From the NCBI GenBank assembly GCA_034687125.1, contig JAQGBZ010000080.1, forward strand, positions 153,104-217,103: a stretch of DNA of 64,000 bases, given 5' to 3'. Below the pieces are notes generated by a model that saw nothing but the letters and a program-made list of their open reading frames with translations, ran no database searches and was not told the origin of the DNA. A program made the translations under genes and the position numbers. Positions 47,268 through 63,515 of this stretch are shown here, piece by piece (position 1 is the stretch's first letter; each line of letters opens with the position of its first letter). Origin of the DNA: Neelides folsomi (Eukaryota > Arthropoda > Collembola > Neelipleona > Neelidae).

Positions 47268-50200
47268 ATGAGTCCGCTGCTCCTCTGCCTCTTCGCCCTT
47301 GTCGCCGCCGCTCCGGATCCTCCCCGTCCGCCCGCCGCACTCAAGATCTCCCCGCGGCCTTGCACCATCGAGACAAAGATCGGGACCTGCATGTTTGTGT
47401 GGGAGTGCATCAAGAGCGACGGGAGACACCTTGGCATGTGCGTGGACGGGTTCATGTTCGGCTCTTGCTGTGCCCACGACGACGACCGCAACATTGTGCC
47501 CACCTCTCCGCCGAAAAACCCTCCGACCAAGTCCACTCCCGCAACCACCAAGTTCCCCTTCGTCACGAGGAACTCCACCAAACCGACGACATGGGAGACC
47601 ATGAAGACTCCGCAGACGACCGCAAGTACTTCCACTACCAGTTTTATTACTAATAGCAGCCCTTCTTCTTCTACAACGACGACAACACCTACGACGACGA
47701 CCACCAAGCCGACTACTACAACCACGACAACGACTAAACCCACGACGACAACGACGACGACTGAGAGGACAACTACACCTCGGACCACCTGGAGCACCAA
47801 CAGACCAATTTTCATCAATCCGAGCGAGACGACAACGGAGGGAGCCGTGAATTTCACCTTAGACCAGAAATACGTCAACGGGTGCGGAGTCGCTCCACTT
47901 CACCCCCAGATGAGGATTGTCGGCGGAAAAGAAGGTGAATCCCACCGGATATATTCAATTTTAATCATATTTAACTTTAATAACTCCAATTACTTCAAAC
48001 AACCCCTCATTTCCTCTCCATTTGTCTAATTGGATTTGTCAGAACAGTAGTAGACAAGACAGAGGAAGATTTCCCATAAGCGACAAAACGAATTTCTTCA
48101 TCCTCATTGATTCATTGTTGGGTGATTTGAATAATAGAATTTCTCATGCTCCTTGAGAATTAGCTGTGAGGATATTTACGACAGGAATTTGATTGTTGGG
48201 AGGTTCTTTATTTGTGTAACCCGGATGCTTGTACTTGAGTGTCTCCCCTTCAATCTCCCTTCGTCATTGGGCTTTAAACAGTCGTTTTAATGAGTGGGTT
48301 TAAACGAGATTTCCTTAACACTTTCTAATTTCCACCTCTAATGACTAATGAGACTTCGTGCTTGAAGAACATGGTCGAAATACACCTGACCCTTTTCAAT
48401 CTCCTATGGGGAGTGTGTGAGGAACCCTTTGGGATTTGGGCCCTGCAAATAAACAATGGGGCTTTCTGGCTAACTAGCAGGTAGAAATCTGTTCGAGTGT
48501 CACGTCTCTTGCTCAGAGGAGTCTCAGAACTCCCATTGTTCCTTCATCTCCATTCAACGTCACTCTTCTCGTTAGGTCTTCTGAGACGTTGCTCGTTCCA
48601 TCCTCATGCCAGCTTCTACTTTCTTTATTTAAAGCGGGCGTGTGTGGGGAATGAGCTGGGTGTCTTAGTTGTGTATCAGATGGTCCTAACGGGATACGAG
48701 GTTTAATACTCGTACTATAACTAGGATACAGACGCAGTTTCAGTCCCCTTTTTTCTAAAAACTTTTTGCACAAATCCCGAATGAAAGCCGGCAAGGTATT
48801 ATTATACTTACTTTATATGACAAAATGGGACATTAGTTGAACTCTCACAGTCCACATACGCTTGTAAACAGGAGCAGAATATTAGTCTTACCACGGTCCA
48901 ACACGTTGAGGGGAAATGCAGATTGTAACTACGGCCTCTGCTCAGACTCCTTTATTGCTCCTTAATGATGATCATCATCATCAGTCTGATGGTAAACTAC
49001 ATATTTCAACACTCGGGCTATACGTCTTTTTCCGCACCAGTGTTTCATTAACTCATTATTATATCATTGAGTTATGAGCCAGACTTAGGGAAATCTGGAA
49101 AGATTCGCGTAACCCATATCATATGGGCCATATGCATCTTTTCAATGTTCAATTGTGGGCGGTTTGGTCTCATGTAGCATGGTAAGTATTTGTTTAAATA
49201 AATGGTCTTTTAATGGGATATGGTGTGGTGCGTGCACGTTTCATTTGTTTACCTGTGGCTCAACAATGGGAACGTCTTTTTTCTGAAATCTCGAGCATCA
49301 ACTTTTATTTGTACGATGAGTTAAATATCAATTTACAGTATTCACGCTCCTGAATATTAAACTCCAACCAGGTGAATGAGCTAGAAGAACAAAAGACTTA
49401 ACTGTAGGGAAATGATATGAAAATTTGAATAAATATAATCATTTCAAATTGATCTACTTTTAAATATCAAAACTTTAAACGTTTGCTGAATTTTTCCTTT
49501 AAAGCAATTATGTCTCAATTGGGCTTGTTTGGCCAAAACATTTCAATGTACTCATTTTAACCGAGCTGATTTACCTTTACACAAATAATGCAATTAATTT
49601 AAAATACCAACAATACATAGGTTTGTGAGCATAAGAAATCGATTTGTTCTGATTAGGCTTTTGCCTTTTTCTCCATCTGAACTCGTCAGTACAGTTATCG
49701 TTAATTAACATTGATTAAATGCATGGATGATAAAAAAGATTTAGATCAGTCCAATTAGGATTCTAGATCCTCAGGAAAAGTGTGAAGATTTAAAAAGTGA
49801 ACCGTGGAATGCGAATGTTCACGGGGTCAAATAAGGTGTGAACGTGTGAAATTGAAAGAGGAAAAGGGAAAATTGACGAGGTAATAAACAAGGGCTCAGA
49901 CTCATAAAATGTCAATGCTGATAATAATAAGAAAAAGAGGGAAAGTTCACGACGAGTCAGACGACGCACATTGTGAGAAAACTAGGGATCACCTCGAGGT
50001 TCTTCCTTCTTTAAAGGTGAAGGTTACGAGAATCGGAACACAAATCAACTCCCATCAATATCAATTGTTATCGCCAACATGCGTAGATAATTTATTATTC
50101 TCGATGAGGCTACTGGCATTAAATGGTTTACTTACCCTTATCATCCTTCACATTCATTCTCAAGGAACCCATATCAATTTCATGAAATGCATTTTCTCTT

Positions 50201-52650
50201 CAATTATTAATACTTACAGATTGTATGACTGTACATACTCACCATTAGTAAATCCATACACATATCCCAATCAATTAAACTTATTGTTCTAAACTTTGTT
50301 TACAATGTATATTGTATATTCCATATTAAAAGATACATCAGCTATTAAATTGTAAAGAAATATTGTACTACGGTTAATTAAAATAATCAATTGACTAATT
50401 GGATGGAATTTTCCTTTCAGCTCTTCAAGGGGAATTTCCTTGGCAGGTGTCGGTGCGGCGGACGAGCTTCTTTGGATTCTCCTCAACCCATCGGTGTGGC
50501 GGGGCTCTTCTGAACTCTCTTTGGGTCGCAACCGGTGAGGAAATGTTAATTGCCGAGTGAGGAAACAATGGTTAACTACAGCGGGCCACTGCGTGGATGA
50601 CCTCCTCACATCCCAAATCCGGATACGGGTCGGAGAACACGACTTTGGAAAGGCTGACGACACGCTGCCTTCGCTCGAGAGGACGGTGGAGAAAAAGGTC
50701 GTCCATCCCCAGTACAACTTCTTCACGTACGAGAACGACCTCGCTCTCATCAAGCTCGAACGGCCGGTGCCTCTCGGCCCTCATATTTACCCGATCTGCC
50801 TACCTGGCAATGATGATCTCCTTGTTGGCGAACACGCCACGGTATGTTTCAGCCTTTTCACAACTTATAAACCATTTGTACCAATTTTTAAATTTGATAA
50901 TTTTTTAGGTGACTGGATGGGGTCGACTTTCTGAAGGCGGTCAACTACCCGCTCGCCTCCAGAATGTCCAAGTTCCCATCATGTCAAATGTGAAGTGTAG
51001 AGAAATGTTCCTCAAGTCTGGAAGAGTCGAACACATTCCTGATATTTTCCTCTGTGCAGGTCAGGAAACTTTCACAATGAACTATATTTAAGAACTTCCA
51101 TTTCCTTTACTAATCACATTCAAGAGTCCTTACAAGGCTTGTTGTACGCATGCTATAAATCTGTGTAGCTGTTTAAAACGCATTATTTATAGTCACCAAA
51201 CATTTAAAACCTGTCAATAGATTTTAATCATCAATGTTGAACTGAACAGGTTGGGAAGAAGGTGGACGCGACAGCTGCCAGGGGGATTCCGGTGGACCCT
51301 TACAAGTTAAGGTATGGTCAACATGTCAACATTTATTTTTTAATAGATCAAGTAGAGGTTCAACAATTTTATGTTTTTAAGGGAGCTGATGGGCGATGGT
51401 TTCTTGCGGGAATTATTAGCTGGGGCATTGGGTAAGTCATCATTCATCATCAATCAATTATAAATAGATTTAATATAATGCATGGTCCATTCTACTGTCT
51501 ATTGATAGTATTGAGAGGAGTAAATTAAGTAAATATGAAATATAATGTAAAATTTATATTATGTACATTGGTATAAAGATGAACAAACAGTAATTTTAGC
51601 AAGTGGCTAAACAAACATGCTTGCCATATTTATTGCTAATATATAGAACATGAAAGAAAGCTGTTAGAATAGCGATATATTAATTAATTTGAGCTACAAT
51701 CCTAACGCTGCAAGTGATATCATGTCAGATCTTTTAAAAATAAAGTTGATTTGTCTCGCTTGAGAAAATGCTAGACATTTTTTTAATAAATTAGACAATA
51801 AGATAAATTCGATTAGATCAAGAAGCGATTAGGTTTTTTCTACAAGAAATTCTATTATTTAGAGAGTTGAACTCGTTTCTTCCAAACTCTTTTTGCTACG
51901 CCTTGGTTATTCTGACAAATCTGATGCTGACATTGAAGGAGAATCCTTTTATTCATCTTTTCTTATCTCTCAGCTAAATGTAAGGATATAAAGAGATGTG
52001 TAATTTCTCTTCAAAGTTTGGCATTGCGGCGGTTAAGACTTTGCCTCAAAAAACTTTTTCTTAAATAAATTGCCCTTTAAAAGCCCCGTTGAAACTCAAT
52101 GCTTATTCCTAGTGTTGCAAATTCCAACACCAGCCATTGAATACCTATACAAATGTATTTATTAAGATGTATGAATATTGTTGTTAAAATAAGTTTATAT
52201 GCAATTTTTAGTATCGCAAAAGTAACATTAACTTTATAAAAGCATTTTAATTCCCCATCATGTAAGAAAGCATTTAAGCGAATAGAGCAGAGTATTTTAT
52301 TTACAATACAAGTACATTTTATAAAACAATAATACCTAGTCGATGATATGCTGTACAAATAGTGGTGCTAAATAAGTAAATACCAATGTACCTAATAGTT
52401 TGAGGAAATTACTTTTTCTCATGCTCTTACATATCAGTATAGAGTAGTATAGGTACAAATAAATGGGCTTACAAAATCCTACAAAGTAGAGTTTAGATAT
52501 AAGTCAATCATTCCAATTGGATAATATAATCTTTCTAAGGATCTTTTTTGATGAAATCAATTTCATTGCAGATGTGCGGAGCCAAATATGCCTGGTGTTT
52601 GCACGAGAATATCAAAGTTTCAAAAATGGATCCTCAAGAACGTCTCCTGA
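47268..52650 (+). CDS. Stubble-like trypsin-type serine protease
   Basis: Exons 47268-47934, 50421-50534, 50582-50841, 50909-51059, 51250-51311, 51382-51431 and 52572-52650 give 460 aa. The N-terminus has a signal peptide-like stretch (LLLCLFALVAAA), then a Cys-knot region at 32-69 (CTIETKIGTCMFVWEC...GMCVDGFMFGSCC) almost identical in layout to Drosophila Stubble. A Thr-rich mucin-like linker follows, then the protease domain from RIVGG (216-220). Triad His263, Asp313 and Ser411 (GDSGGP) are intact; Asp405 in the S1 pocket predicts trypsin-like cleavage after Lys/Arg. Stubble acts in epithelial and appendage morphogenesis, so this is probably an activated zymogen at the cell surface. Drosophila Stubble is a type II membrane protein; here the start codon gives a signal peptide instead, unless a first exon was missed (AG acceptor-like site at about 47250). 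Confidence 0.92.
47600..47800 (+). repeat. ACG/ACC-rich low-complexity linker
   Basis: Runs of Thr codons (ACGACGACAACGAC type) encode the O-glycosylatable linker of the Stubble-like protease. The array is likely length-variable. Confidence 0.7.
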
Positions 52651-53281
52651 AAAACCTTCTAGTCAATTTGAATAAAAAAAATTGATTCTTACTCAACCTG
52701 TTTGTTTGTGAGTGTCTTTTTGTTTTAACTTCAATTCTAACTAATTGGTTGAATATTTATAAAGAGAGCTATGATCTTCCCAACGAATATTACTTTATTA
52801 TGCATCTTTGACTATGACAATGTTTTGTATGTACATAATTTAATCATTTTGTAATGGTTTGTAATAAATAAACCACCGGGCGATGCCGTGTCGAACTGTA
52901 ACTAACTTTTTCACTGGTTATTAAATGAATATTTAAACTCTTTCAATTCTCCCTCGGGTTGATGCCGCATTTGTGGAAGACATTGACTGTGCGGAACCAC
53001 TAAAACCATGAAATGAGAGATCATAAAAATTGCATTGGATTCATAAATTGCTCATAAAATTTCTCGCCGGGTGAATCCCGTCTACTTACTTACCCGGGAA
53101 GGGAACTGAAGTGGGGCATTGCACACTTCCCCTATCACGGATAGAAAGGGAGAGTGAGAGAATTCGGGAAATGTGTAAAAGAAGGAGCCGCAATGTACAG
53201 ACGTGGTGCGGGTAGTTAAGGGATGCATGGAGGAATATATCCCACCGTCTCTCGGTTCGATCGATTTGGGCGCAGGCGACC
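52651..53281. other. intergenic, MFSD6-like upstream region
   Basis: 631 bp between two same-strand genes. It becomes GC-richer toward 53.25 kb. No gene recognised. Confidence 0.5.
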
Positions 53282-57159
<3,878 letters not shown>

Positions 57160-57315
57160 CATATCGATAATAATAATAATCTTAATAAAGATAGATGAGA
57201 ATAGACTTTTTATTGAGTACAAAGCTTACAAAATCTACATCTCGTGTTGCTAACTTTTAAATATGGTCTATTTTTTCTGTATCTTCTGTTTGGCATCCAC
57301 GTCTCTACAAAAATA

Positions 57316-60300
57316 TTAGTAGGGCCTGAACGCCACATCCGTGGCAGCGTGCGAGGGCGACTTTCCGCTTCGAGACTTTTTCAGCTGAACCTTCAGCCGC
57401 TTCAGCCCAATTTGGAAACCGTTCATCGCCCCAATGGCTGCCTGAGCGCTAGCCGGATTGTCAAAGCTCACAAAACCTGGAACGAGCCCAATTAAGTTCC
57501 AACCATGGAGTTTAATTGTTATTTACCGAAACATTTTGATTGGCTTGTGGCTCGGTCGATGAAGACCTTGGAGGAAATGACGAGGCCAAAGGGTAAAAAC
57601 ATATTCATCAACTCAGAATCTCCGAACTCAGCTGGTAAACTGTAATGGGAAGCATTAAAAAATTACATCACCCAAATAACAGCCCTCCATGGCTCATCAT
57701 GTCGTCGTAAATCACCAAAAAATGAAATAAAAAAATTTGAGGAAAAATGAAACAATTGAAAAGGTCAAGCTAATTAAATTAATTGGATGCAAATGACTCG
57801 ACTTGATCAAGCAAGTGAAAGATGTGTCTGATTTCATTGTAGGCGACGTGGAGACGTAATTGCGTACCTTGCTTGTCCATTAGCCGTTTGAAAATAATTG
57901 TTTTTCTGCCTATTTATTTACTTTTAAATGTGTAATAAATCTTGGATAAGAAGCATCTTCTCCCTATCAGCTATGGGTGCTATATGGAAGATTTCACATG
58001 CGTTCCTCATCCAAGCAAACATGTTTATATCCGCAAAGGCGTGAATGTATGGGGAGTTAATTGAGTTAATTAGGATATATGGAAATGAGGAATCGCTTCG
58101 ACGTGCACATCTCCCATGTGCTAACACCTTGCGAAATAATCATCTCGAGATGAGTTCACCTTGACGAGATTCTTGTCGGAAGGGAAGTGGAGAGTGAAAC
58201 ATATACAGGTGGGGAATGATAAATATGGACATAACCGCTTGAACCAATAGCACCCAAACTCAATGCCTCTAAATATAATGTTATATGACCTTCGTATTAT
58301 ATTTACACGATGCAATCACATCAAATGTCAACGGGCAAAGAAATCTTCAAATTTATGTAAACACGAAAGGTTATTTAGGAAAAACAGGAATTCTTTTTGC
58401 AGGGAACCTTTTCAATTAACCAACATAGAGGAAAAAGTGTAAATTGGTGAAACACGAAATTGGCCATTTGTTGGTGTTATTGAGGGCTCTTTTCCTTCAT
58501 GGCGAGTCTTACTGATAAATGAAGAGATTGCATCCGTCGGGGCCGGCAATTCCGCTGTTGGTGGTGGGCGGACGTTCTCCGACTAAAGAAGAACCATCGG
58601 TTTTGGTCTCGTCCTCGAAGGCGGTCGAAGTCGAGGGATTTTTACAAGACGTTTTACCTGCAGATGCTCGCCCCGGGACGGAGACCGGACTTACTTAAAG
58701 AGAACAGGGGCGACCTGACCTTCTCGGCCGAAGATGCCCGCCGCCTCCTCCCAACCTGGCGGGAAGCCCAGCAGCCCCGGAACCCCGTAACCCGACATGG
58801 CAGCCAAGGCCGCCTCGTTGCCTCCAGCCCCCAACCCGCCCGCAAGCAACGCCCCTGACATTCCAATCACTTTTCATCATTAGCAACTTTTCCAATCACT
58901 TCCGTCCCGATTCCGGGTCTTAAGCTCACCTTGTGCAAAGTTCTGGGTGAATTCATTTGGCGGGGAAGCTGATCCGCCGCCGCTCGACGTGCTTCCTGGA
59001 GATCCGAGGCCGTTGGCCAAATTGGCAAGCAAATATGGCGGGCTCCCGCCAGCCAAAGCGTTCGCTGCTGAAGCCATCAGCGCCTAAATAATTACATTTT
59101 ATAATTCAAAACTCTTGTACTCATTTCCCTCTATGGTATTTAATTTATTGGGGCTCAATTATCCATTCAGCAATTGAATTAATTCACCTGTTGCTGATGA
59201 ATGAAATGAATTGGCGGAGGCGTTTGGAAGGTCGGGAAAACCCCAAAGGGTGCCAACAACCCGGGTGCAATGGAGGCCATTTGCTGCATTCTCCGAAGCT
59301 GTCGCTCCTTCTCAGTGTCGGCGAATTTGACGACTAGAGAGCTCGTGGCGCCCTTTTTTCAACATTCATTTAAAAAAATTTTAATTGTCAATTTAAAGTT
59401 CTACCGGCATGGTGGTCGAGCCATGAAGTGCGTTGATAGCCTGCTGAGCCTCCCCGTTTGATGAAAGCTTGACAAAAGCGCAACCTGTGGAAACCCCAAA
59501 GCGTATTTTTCCTGTGTCATGATTTATGGTTATACCCTTGGATGTCCCATCGCCGCTGTTCCGCAGAATCGTGCATTCCTCGATATTTCCGTAAGGTGCA
59601 AACAGCGTCCGAAGATCTTCTTCCTGCACCCATTAATAATAAAGCATTAATAAAGCATATTTAAAGATTGACGTCTTGCACTTCCGCAGGAGCCGTAAAA
59701 ATCATATTTTGTGTATAATAAGGGCCTTGAAGAGGAATTTTGTTCCTTATTTGTTTATTAAGTAAATTTTTGTGGATGAGGTGTGGGAAAGCCTCGTGAC
59801 TTCCTTCCTGTCTTATAATTTCTTTCCCTCTTTGGCACTCATCGCGGAAGAGGTTGAAGATCACATGCAAGTTCAACCTCGAAGGGAACCTTGGCTCCTC
59901 GCTTACACGCTCTACTTCAACTGCAGCATACCAAGATTGGCATATATGTAATTTAACCACCACCTTAATTTCCCTTCCAACCTAATGAATAATAATCTCA
60001 CGGAATTTCAATAATTCAAAACTCTCCCCCATTTGCATACATTATCTATAGATCTTGACTGTCACTTTTTAAACGGCTTGTGCTAGAGAGATGTAATGAT
60101 GCTAATGGGAGTAGAAATAATACAAGTGACAGAACCACCGCTGGGCTTGTGGGCCTTTGATGAGAGCCATAATGTGCGGCATTAACTATCCAAATGGGAA
60201 TGGTGTGTTATGTCACCTGGTGAATTGTGACAATAAATCCCTTCTAAATGTCATAGAAGGAGCCGATGAATGGACGAGGGCGATAATTAACTTGGGGAAA

Positions 60301-61366
60301 CTCGTTGTGTAATATTCCTGAGAGTATCAAGGGAGGCGTGGACGGTGTGTATGTGTGTACGAAGATGTGTGAGTGTGTATGTGTGTGCAATTGGTTTCCG
60401 GCAGATAAAAGGGTAATCTCCTTATTCATCGCCTCCTTGTATGGGAGATTGGATGGCTGGAGGCGGACGTAGTATTTTTGAATATCTCCCATTGCGAAAT
60501 CGATGGAGGTGATGGTGGTGGACACGCTTTCACACTCTCGAGTGTGTTGATGTGAGGATGAAAGAAATCAAAACGAAGGAAATGATACGAGAAACAAGTG
60601 TGTTTTTATTTGGACTTTGACGAGGGAGGGGCGCGGGAAGATGGTGGTGGTTACCTTTTGATTCTTGGAGAGCATCCCGACGAAGAGTTTCCGCTCCTCC
60701 CCGCGGTTGTCCGTGTCCGCCGGCTTGACCTGGTGGGGCGGAGAGGGGGTCAGACCGTGACCTGACCCGCTCCCCGCCCCTCGTCGCTTACCTGGAGTGG
60801 ACGGTTCATCTGTAAGAAAGAGCATTCAACAGCTTCTGCAACAGTTTTCTCCCCTCTCCGCATGCCCGGATCGATACGGCCGTAGAAGCTGTGGGAAGGA
60901 GGAAAAGCAACCTGTGAGCCACAACAACACACAAGACCCGCCACTCGGAACTCACCTTTTTACTCACCCCGCAGAGGACGACTGGAAGGTGGACGGGACC
61001 TGTAGGAAATTTAATCTTCCCCAGAGGGTTTCCACTCACCGCGGTCGTGGAGGGCCTTCATGGCCGCCTCGGCTGAGGCTCGGCTGGCAAACGTCAGGAA
61101 CGCGCATCCCTTGTGGAGCCCTGTCAACCCACAGCCCGCGTGGGAACATGATCTCTTTTTCAGATGACACTCACCTGTGAACCGGTCCTTGAGGATGGAA
61201 AACTCGACAATGTGACCAAAGGGCTCGAACAGGGGCTGGACTTCCCGTTCGCTCAAATGCCTACCGATTGTATGAAACCATGAATGGATGAAAGGGAGGG
61301 TGGCAAAGATCACCTCGGGATCTGTCCTATGAAGAGCTTGAGGACGCGCTCCTTCTCCGCGAACAT
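57316..61366 (-). CDS. CELF/bruno-like RNA-binding protein (three RRMs)
   Basis: Minus-strand exons 61366-61314, 61260-61175, 61120-61040, 60999-60968, 60809-60792 (18 nt), 60729-60655, 59623-59536, 59484-59405, 59352-59188, 59083-58930, 58854-58695, 58582-58513 (start uncertain), 57639-57527, 57476-57316. RRM1: [41 protein letters not shown]2: [36 protein letters not shown]3: [37 protein letters not shown] and the C-terminal FRPY. The divergent linker is Gly/Ala-rich. CELF proteins control alternative splicing, stability and translation of mRNAs through U/G-rich sites. The exon-11 to exon-12 junction does not stay in frame with the strongest sites; ending exon 11 at 58715 and starting exon 12 at 58613 restores it (448 aa). 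The gene may have further 5' exons beyond 61366. Confidence 0.9.
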
Positions 61367-61662
61367 GGCTGGGCCGACTGAACACCCTCGGATCGATGAA
61401 CTCACCCTCCCTGCAAGACTCCCTCCCGGCTGACTCACCGCCCAATCAAACCATCTCCCTTCCAATCATCTCATCCCTCTTTTATTCAATCAACATAAAT
61501 AATATATGGTTATGTACACAGTTGAAACCGCCGTTTTCATCCACACTTCACTTTTCCCTCCGTCTGGGGCACCTCAGATTGGAGTACTGGGAGAAATGGC
61601 CCTCGCGTACCTTGACATTCAATAACAAAATCAGAAGCCATCGACAACTCCATGTATTGGCA
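61367..61662. other. intergenic, CELF upstream / lectin 3' flank
   Basis: Short spacer, or an intron if CELF has a further 5' exon. No feature recognised. Confidence 0.4.
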
Positions 61663-62979
61663 TTATAGGGCATATAAGTAGCATAGAGTTATTGTATCTC
61701 TCTCTGGTCTATACCTCAAGAGCTCGTCGCTGTCCTCGCAGAAAAAGGCCTTTTCGTGGTAGCAGGCAACGTCGTGCCACTTGACTCCGTCCCCGTACAC
61801 GTTGTTCAACACTGCCATGCAGCTCTCGGGAGTCCCGTTGATGTCAACCTCTGTAATTTATGAAATTGAGACTTGATCCCAAAGAAAGGGCAAGTAATTG
61901 TCTTACCAGCATTGTCTGGCTGGGGCTTTTTTGAATTTCCAGTGTGGCTCCAGGGATTGGCGGACCATCCGGGTGGCTTGCCATTGGTGGGAGCCATTTT
62001 GGTTCCCGACCCGGACCAGAACCAGCCGTTGACCTTTGGCGGCTGCAAGTCCTTCCGCTCGAAACATCCTAATAATTGTGTTGAGAGATTTTGATTTTTA
62101 TTAAGGGCGGCTCATGAGAAGAGTTTCTAAGAGTGTGGCAATTTCCCCCAAGGCAATCCATTATGATTTGGGGATTCACGAAGATGATGATGGTGAATGA
62201 ATATATAAATAAAATGTGAATCACTCTCCCTCTCTGTCTCTCTGAAGCAATGGGATCTCTCTTTCCCTCATTGAGACAATCACACACAATTAAAAGACAA
62301 ACCTTTAAAGTCGCAGAGCCGTCCAGATGTCCAAATATATTTGTGGTTCCCTTCCTTGAGCAAGTCCATGATGATCCTATTTAAATATTACAATATTACC
62401 CACTGTCTTTAATCCTCATTCCCAATAGGTTTTATTTTATCAAGAGTGAGTTATTTAAAGGAGTTAAATTTAAAGGCGAGTCTCACTTTGCCTCTTCCTC
62501 CTTTTCCAGCGAGACAGAGTCCATGCAATACTCGCGACAAGCATTTCGTGCCTCCAACCTGTAATGAAAAACGTTATCAAATGCCGGCACACAACAACAA
62601 CAGCAGGGAGAGAATCACACAAGTTGTATATTATTACCAATCCACTTCTTTGCCTCTCCATTGAGTCACATTTCCCGAGTAAAAGTACCAATGTCCGTCA
62701 TAGAAAAACTCTTTGGGTCTCTTGCTGCATTTGACTATATAAAACAATGGTTTTCAATAACGATTTTCTATATATTTTACACATATAAAAATATAAAGAT
62801 TAATGAGTATATTACCTGGATCCGGGAGCGAGAGGAATCTTGGCTCGGTTTCTTCCACGGCTGTAAAAATTATTAAATTTTATTATAGTTGTGTTAATAA
62901 AGATTTTAAATGTACCATTTGTAATGTCTTGGAGGAAGAGGGTAGCAAGGCAGACGAGGAGGGCCAGGGAGCGAACCAT
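61663..62979 (-). CDS. secreted C-type lectin
   Basis: Exons 62979-62916, 62860-62816, 62734-62638, 62558-62487, 62376-62303, 62068-61907 and 61850-61663 give 233 aa. Signal peptide MVRSLALLVCLATLFLQD, then one C-type lectin domain: the YFYSGN-like start, WLEARNACREYCMDSVSL, WTSGRLCDF, GWFWSGSGTKM, and the end ESCMAVL...WHDVACYHEKAFFCE. Cys pairs of the fold are present. The Ca/sugar motif reads QPD (167-169), which in this family predicts galactose-type specificity, and the WND motif reads WHD (196-198). Insect relatives act as secreted pattern-recognition lectins. The last ~20 residues after FFCEDSDELLR are unusual; a GT at the AG|GT there could instead splice to a later exon. Confidence 0.9.
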
Positions 62980-63154
62980 GATTGTCGGTGGTTGTTTGGC
63001 GAAGAGTGTTGAAAGTGAAAGGGCCGAGGTTTTAAATAGAGGGAGAGGAGGAGGAAGTGCGGAAGGTCGACCGAGGGAGGGGACGCCACCTGTGGGGGAA
63101 ATCCCTCGAGCGTCTCTCCCATCACAAGTCCCAAAGACAATTGGATCAGCGACA
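62980..63154. promoter_or_regulatory. divergent promoter region, lectin / polyQ gene
   Basis: 175 bp between the two start codons; contains the lectin TATA box. 5' ends of the two transcripts must nearly touch or overlap. Confidence 0.5.
63031..63038 (-). promoter_or_regulatory. TATA box of the C-type lectin gene
   Basis: On the minus strand TATTTAAA lies 52-59 bp upstream of the lectin ATG, followed by TTTCACTTTCAACAC about 25-30 bp downstream as an initiator candidate. Confidence 0.55.
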
Positions 63155-63515
63155 ATGGACCCTCCGCGGAAAAACAAGAAGCCCCGGCGGGAGGAAGTCC
63201 CGCCCATCTTCAATCAACTCGCCATGTTGCAGCAGCAAATGTCAGTCGCCCCGGCGGCCGCCTTTTGGTACTTGGACTATCTCGCGAGGATCCAACAGGC
63301 CTCGTCCTCTCCCTCTTCGTCATCTTCCTCCCACAACAACCCGCTGCAACAGCTCCAGCACCAACACCATCAGCACCAGCACCAGCAACTCCAACAGCTC
63401 CAACAGCTCCAACAACAGCAGCAACAACAACAACACCAAATTCAACAACGAGACCAGCAAAGGGAGCAACAACGGGAACAACAACGGGAACTCCAAAGGG
63501 AGCAGTCCAAAAACC
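63155..63515 (+). CDS. polyglutamine protein, first exon only (partial)
   Basis: Not recognised. From ATG 63155 it reads MDPPRKNKKPRREEVPPIFN and continues QLAMLQQQM, FWYLDYLARIQQ, a Ser run, then a Gln/His tract with (R/E)QQ repeats, ending C|GTGAGT at 63515/63516. The basic KNKKPRRE could be a nuclear localisation signal, and the Gln-rich tract is typical of arthropod transcription regulators. The downstream exons lie beyond the window, so no domain can be named. Start could be elsewhere if an upstream exon exists. Confidence 0.55.
63345..63500 (+). repeat. CAA/CAG-rich polyglutamine array
   Basis: Runs of CAACAG and CAGCTCCAACAG encode Gln tracts interrupted by Leu, His and Arg. Prone to length change. 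Confidence 0.8.

Noticed and set aside
47189-47878. 229-codon minus-strand frame rich in Val
   Set aside because: Antisense shadow of the Thr-rich linker (ACG/ACC codons read as CGT/GGT and GTC/GTG).
49909-50292. 127-codon open frame inside intron 1 of the Stubble-like gene
   Set aside because: No recognisable domain or conserved pattern; AT-rich composition in its 3' half is like the surrounding intron.
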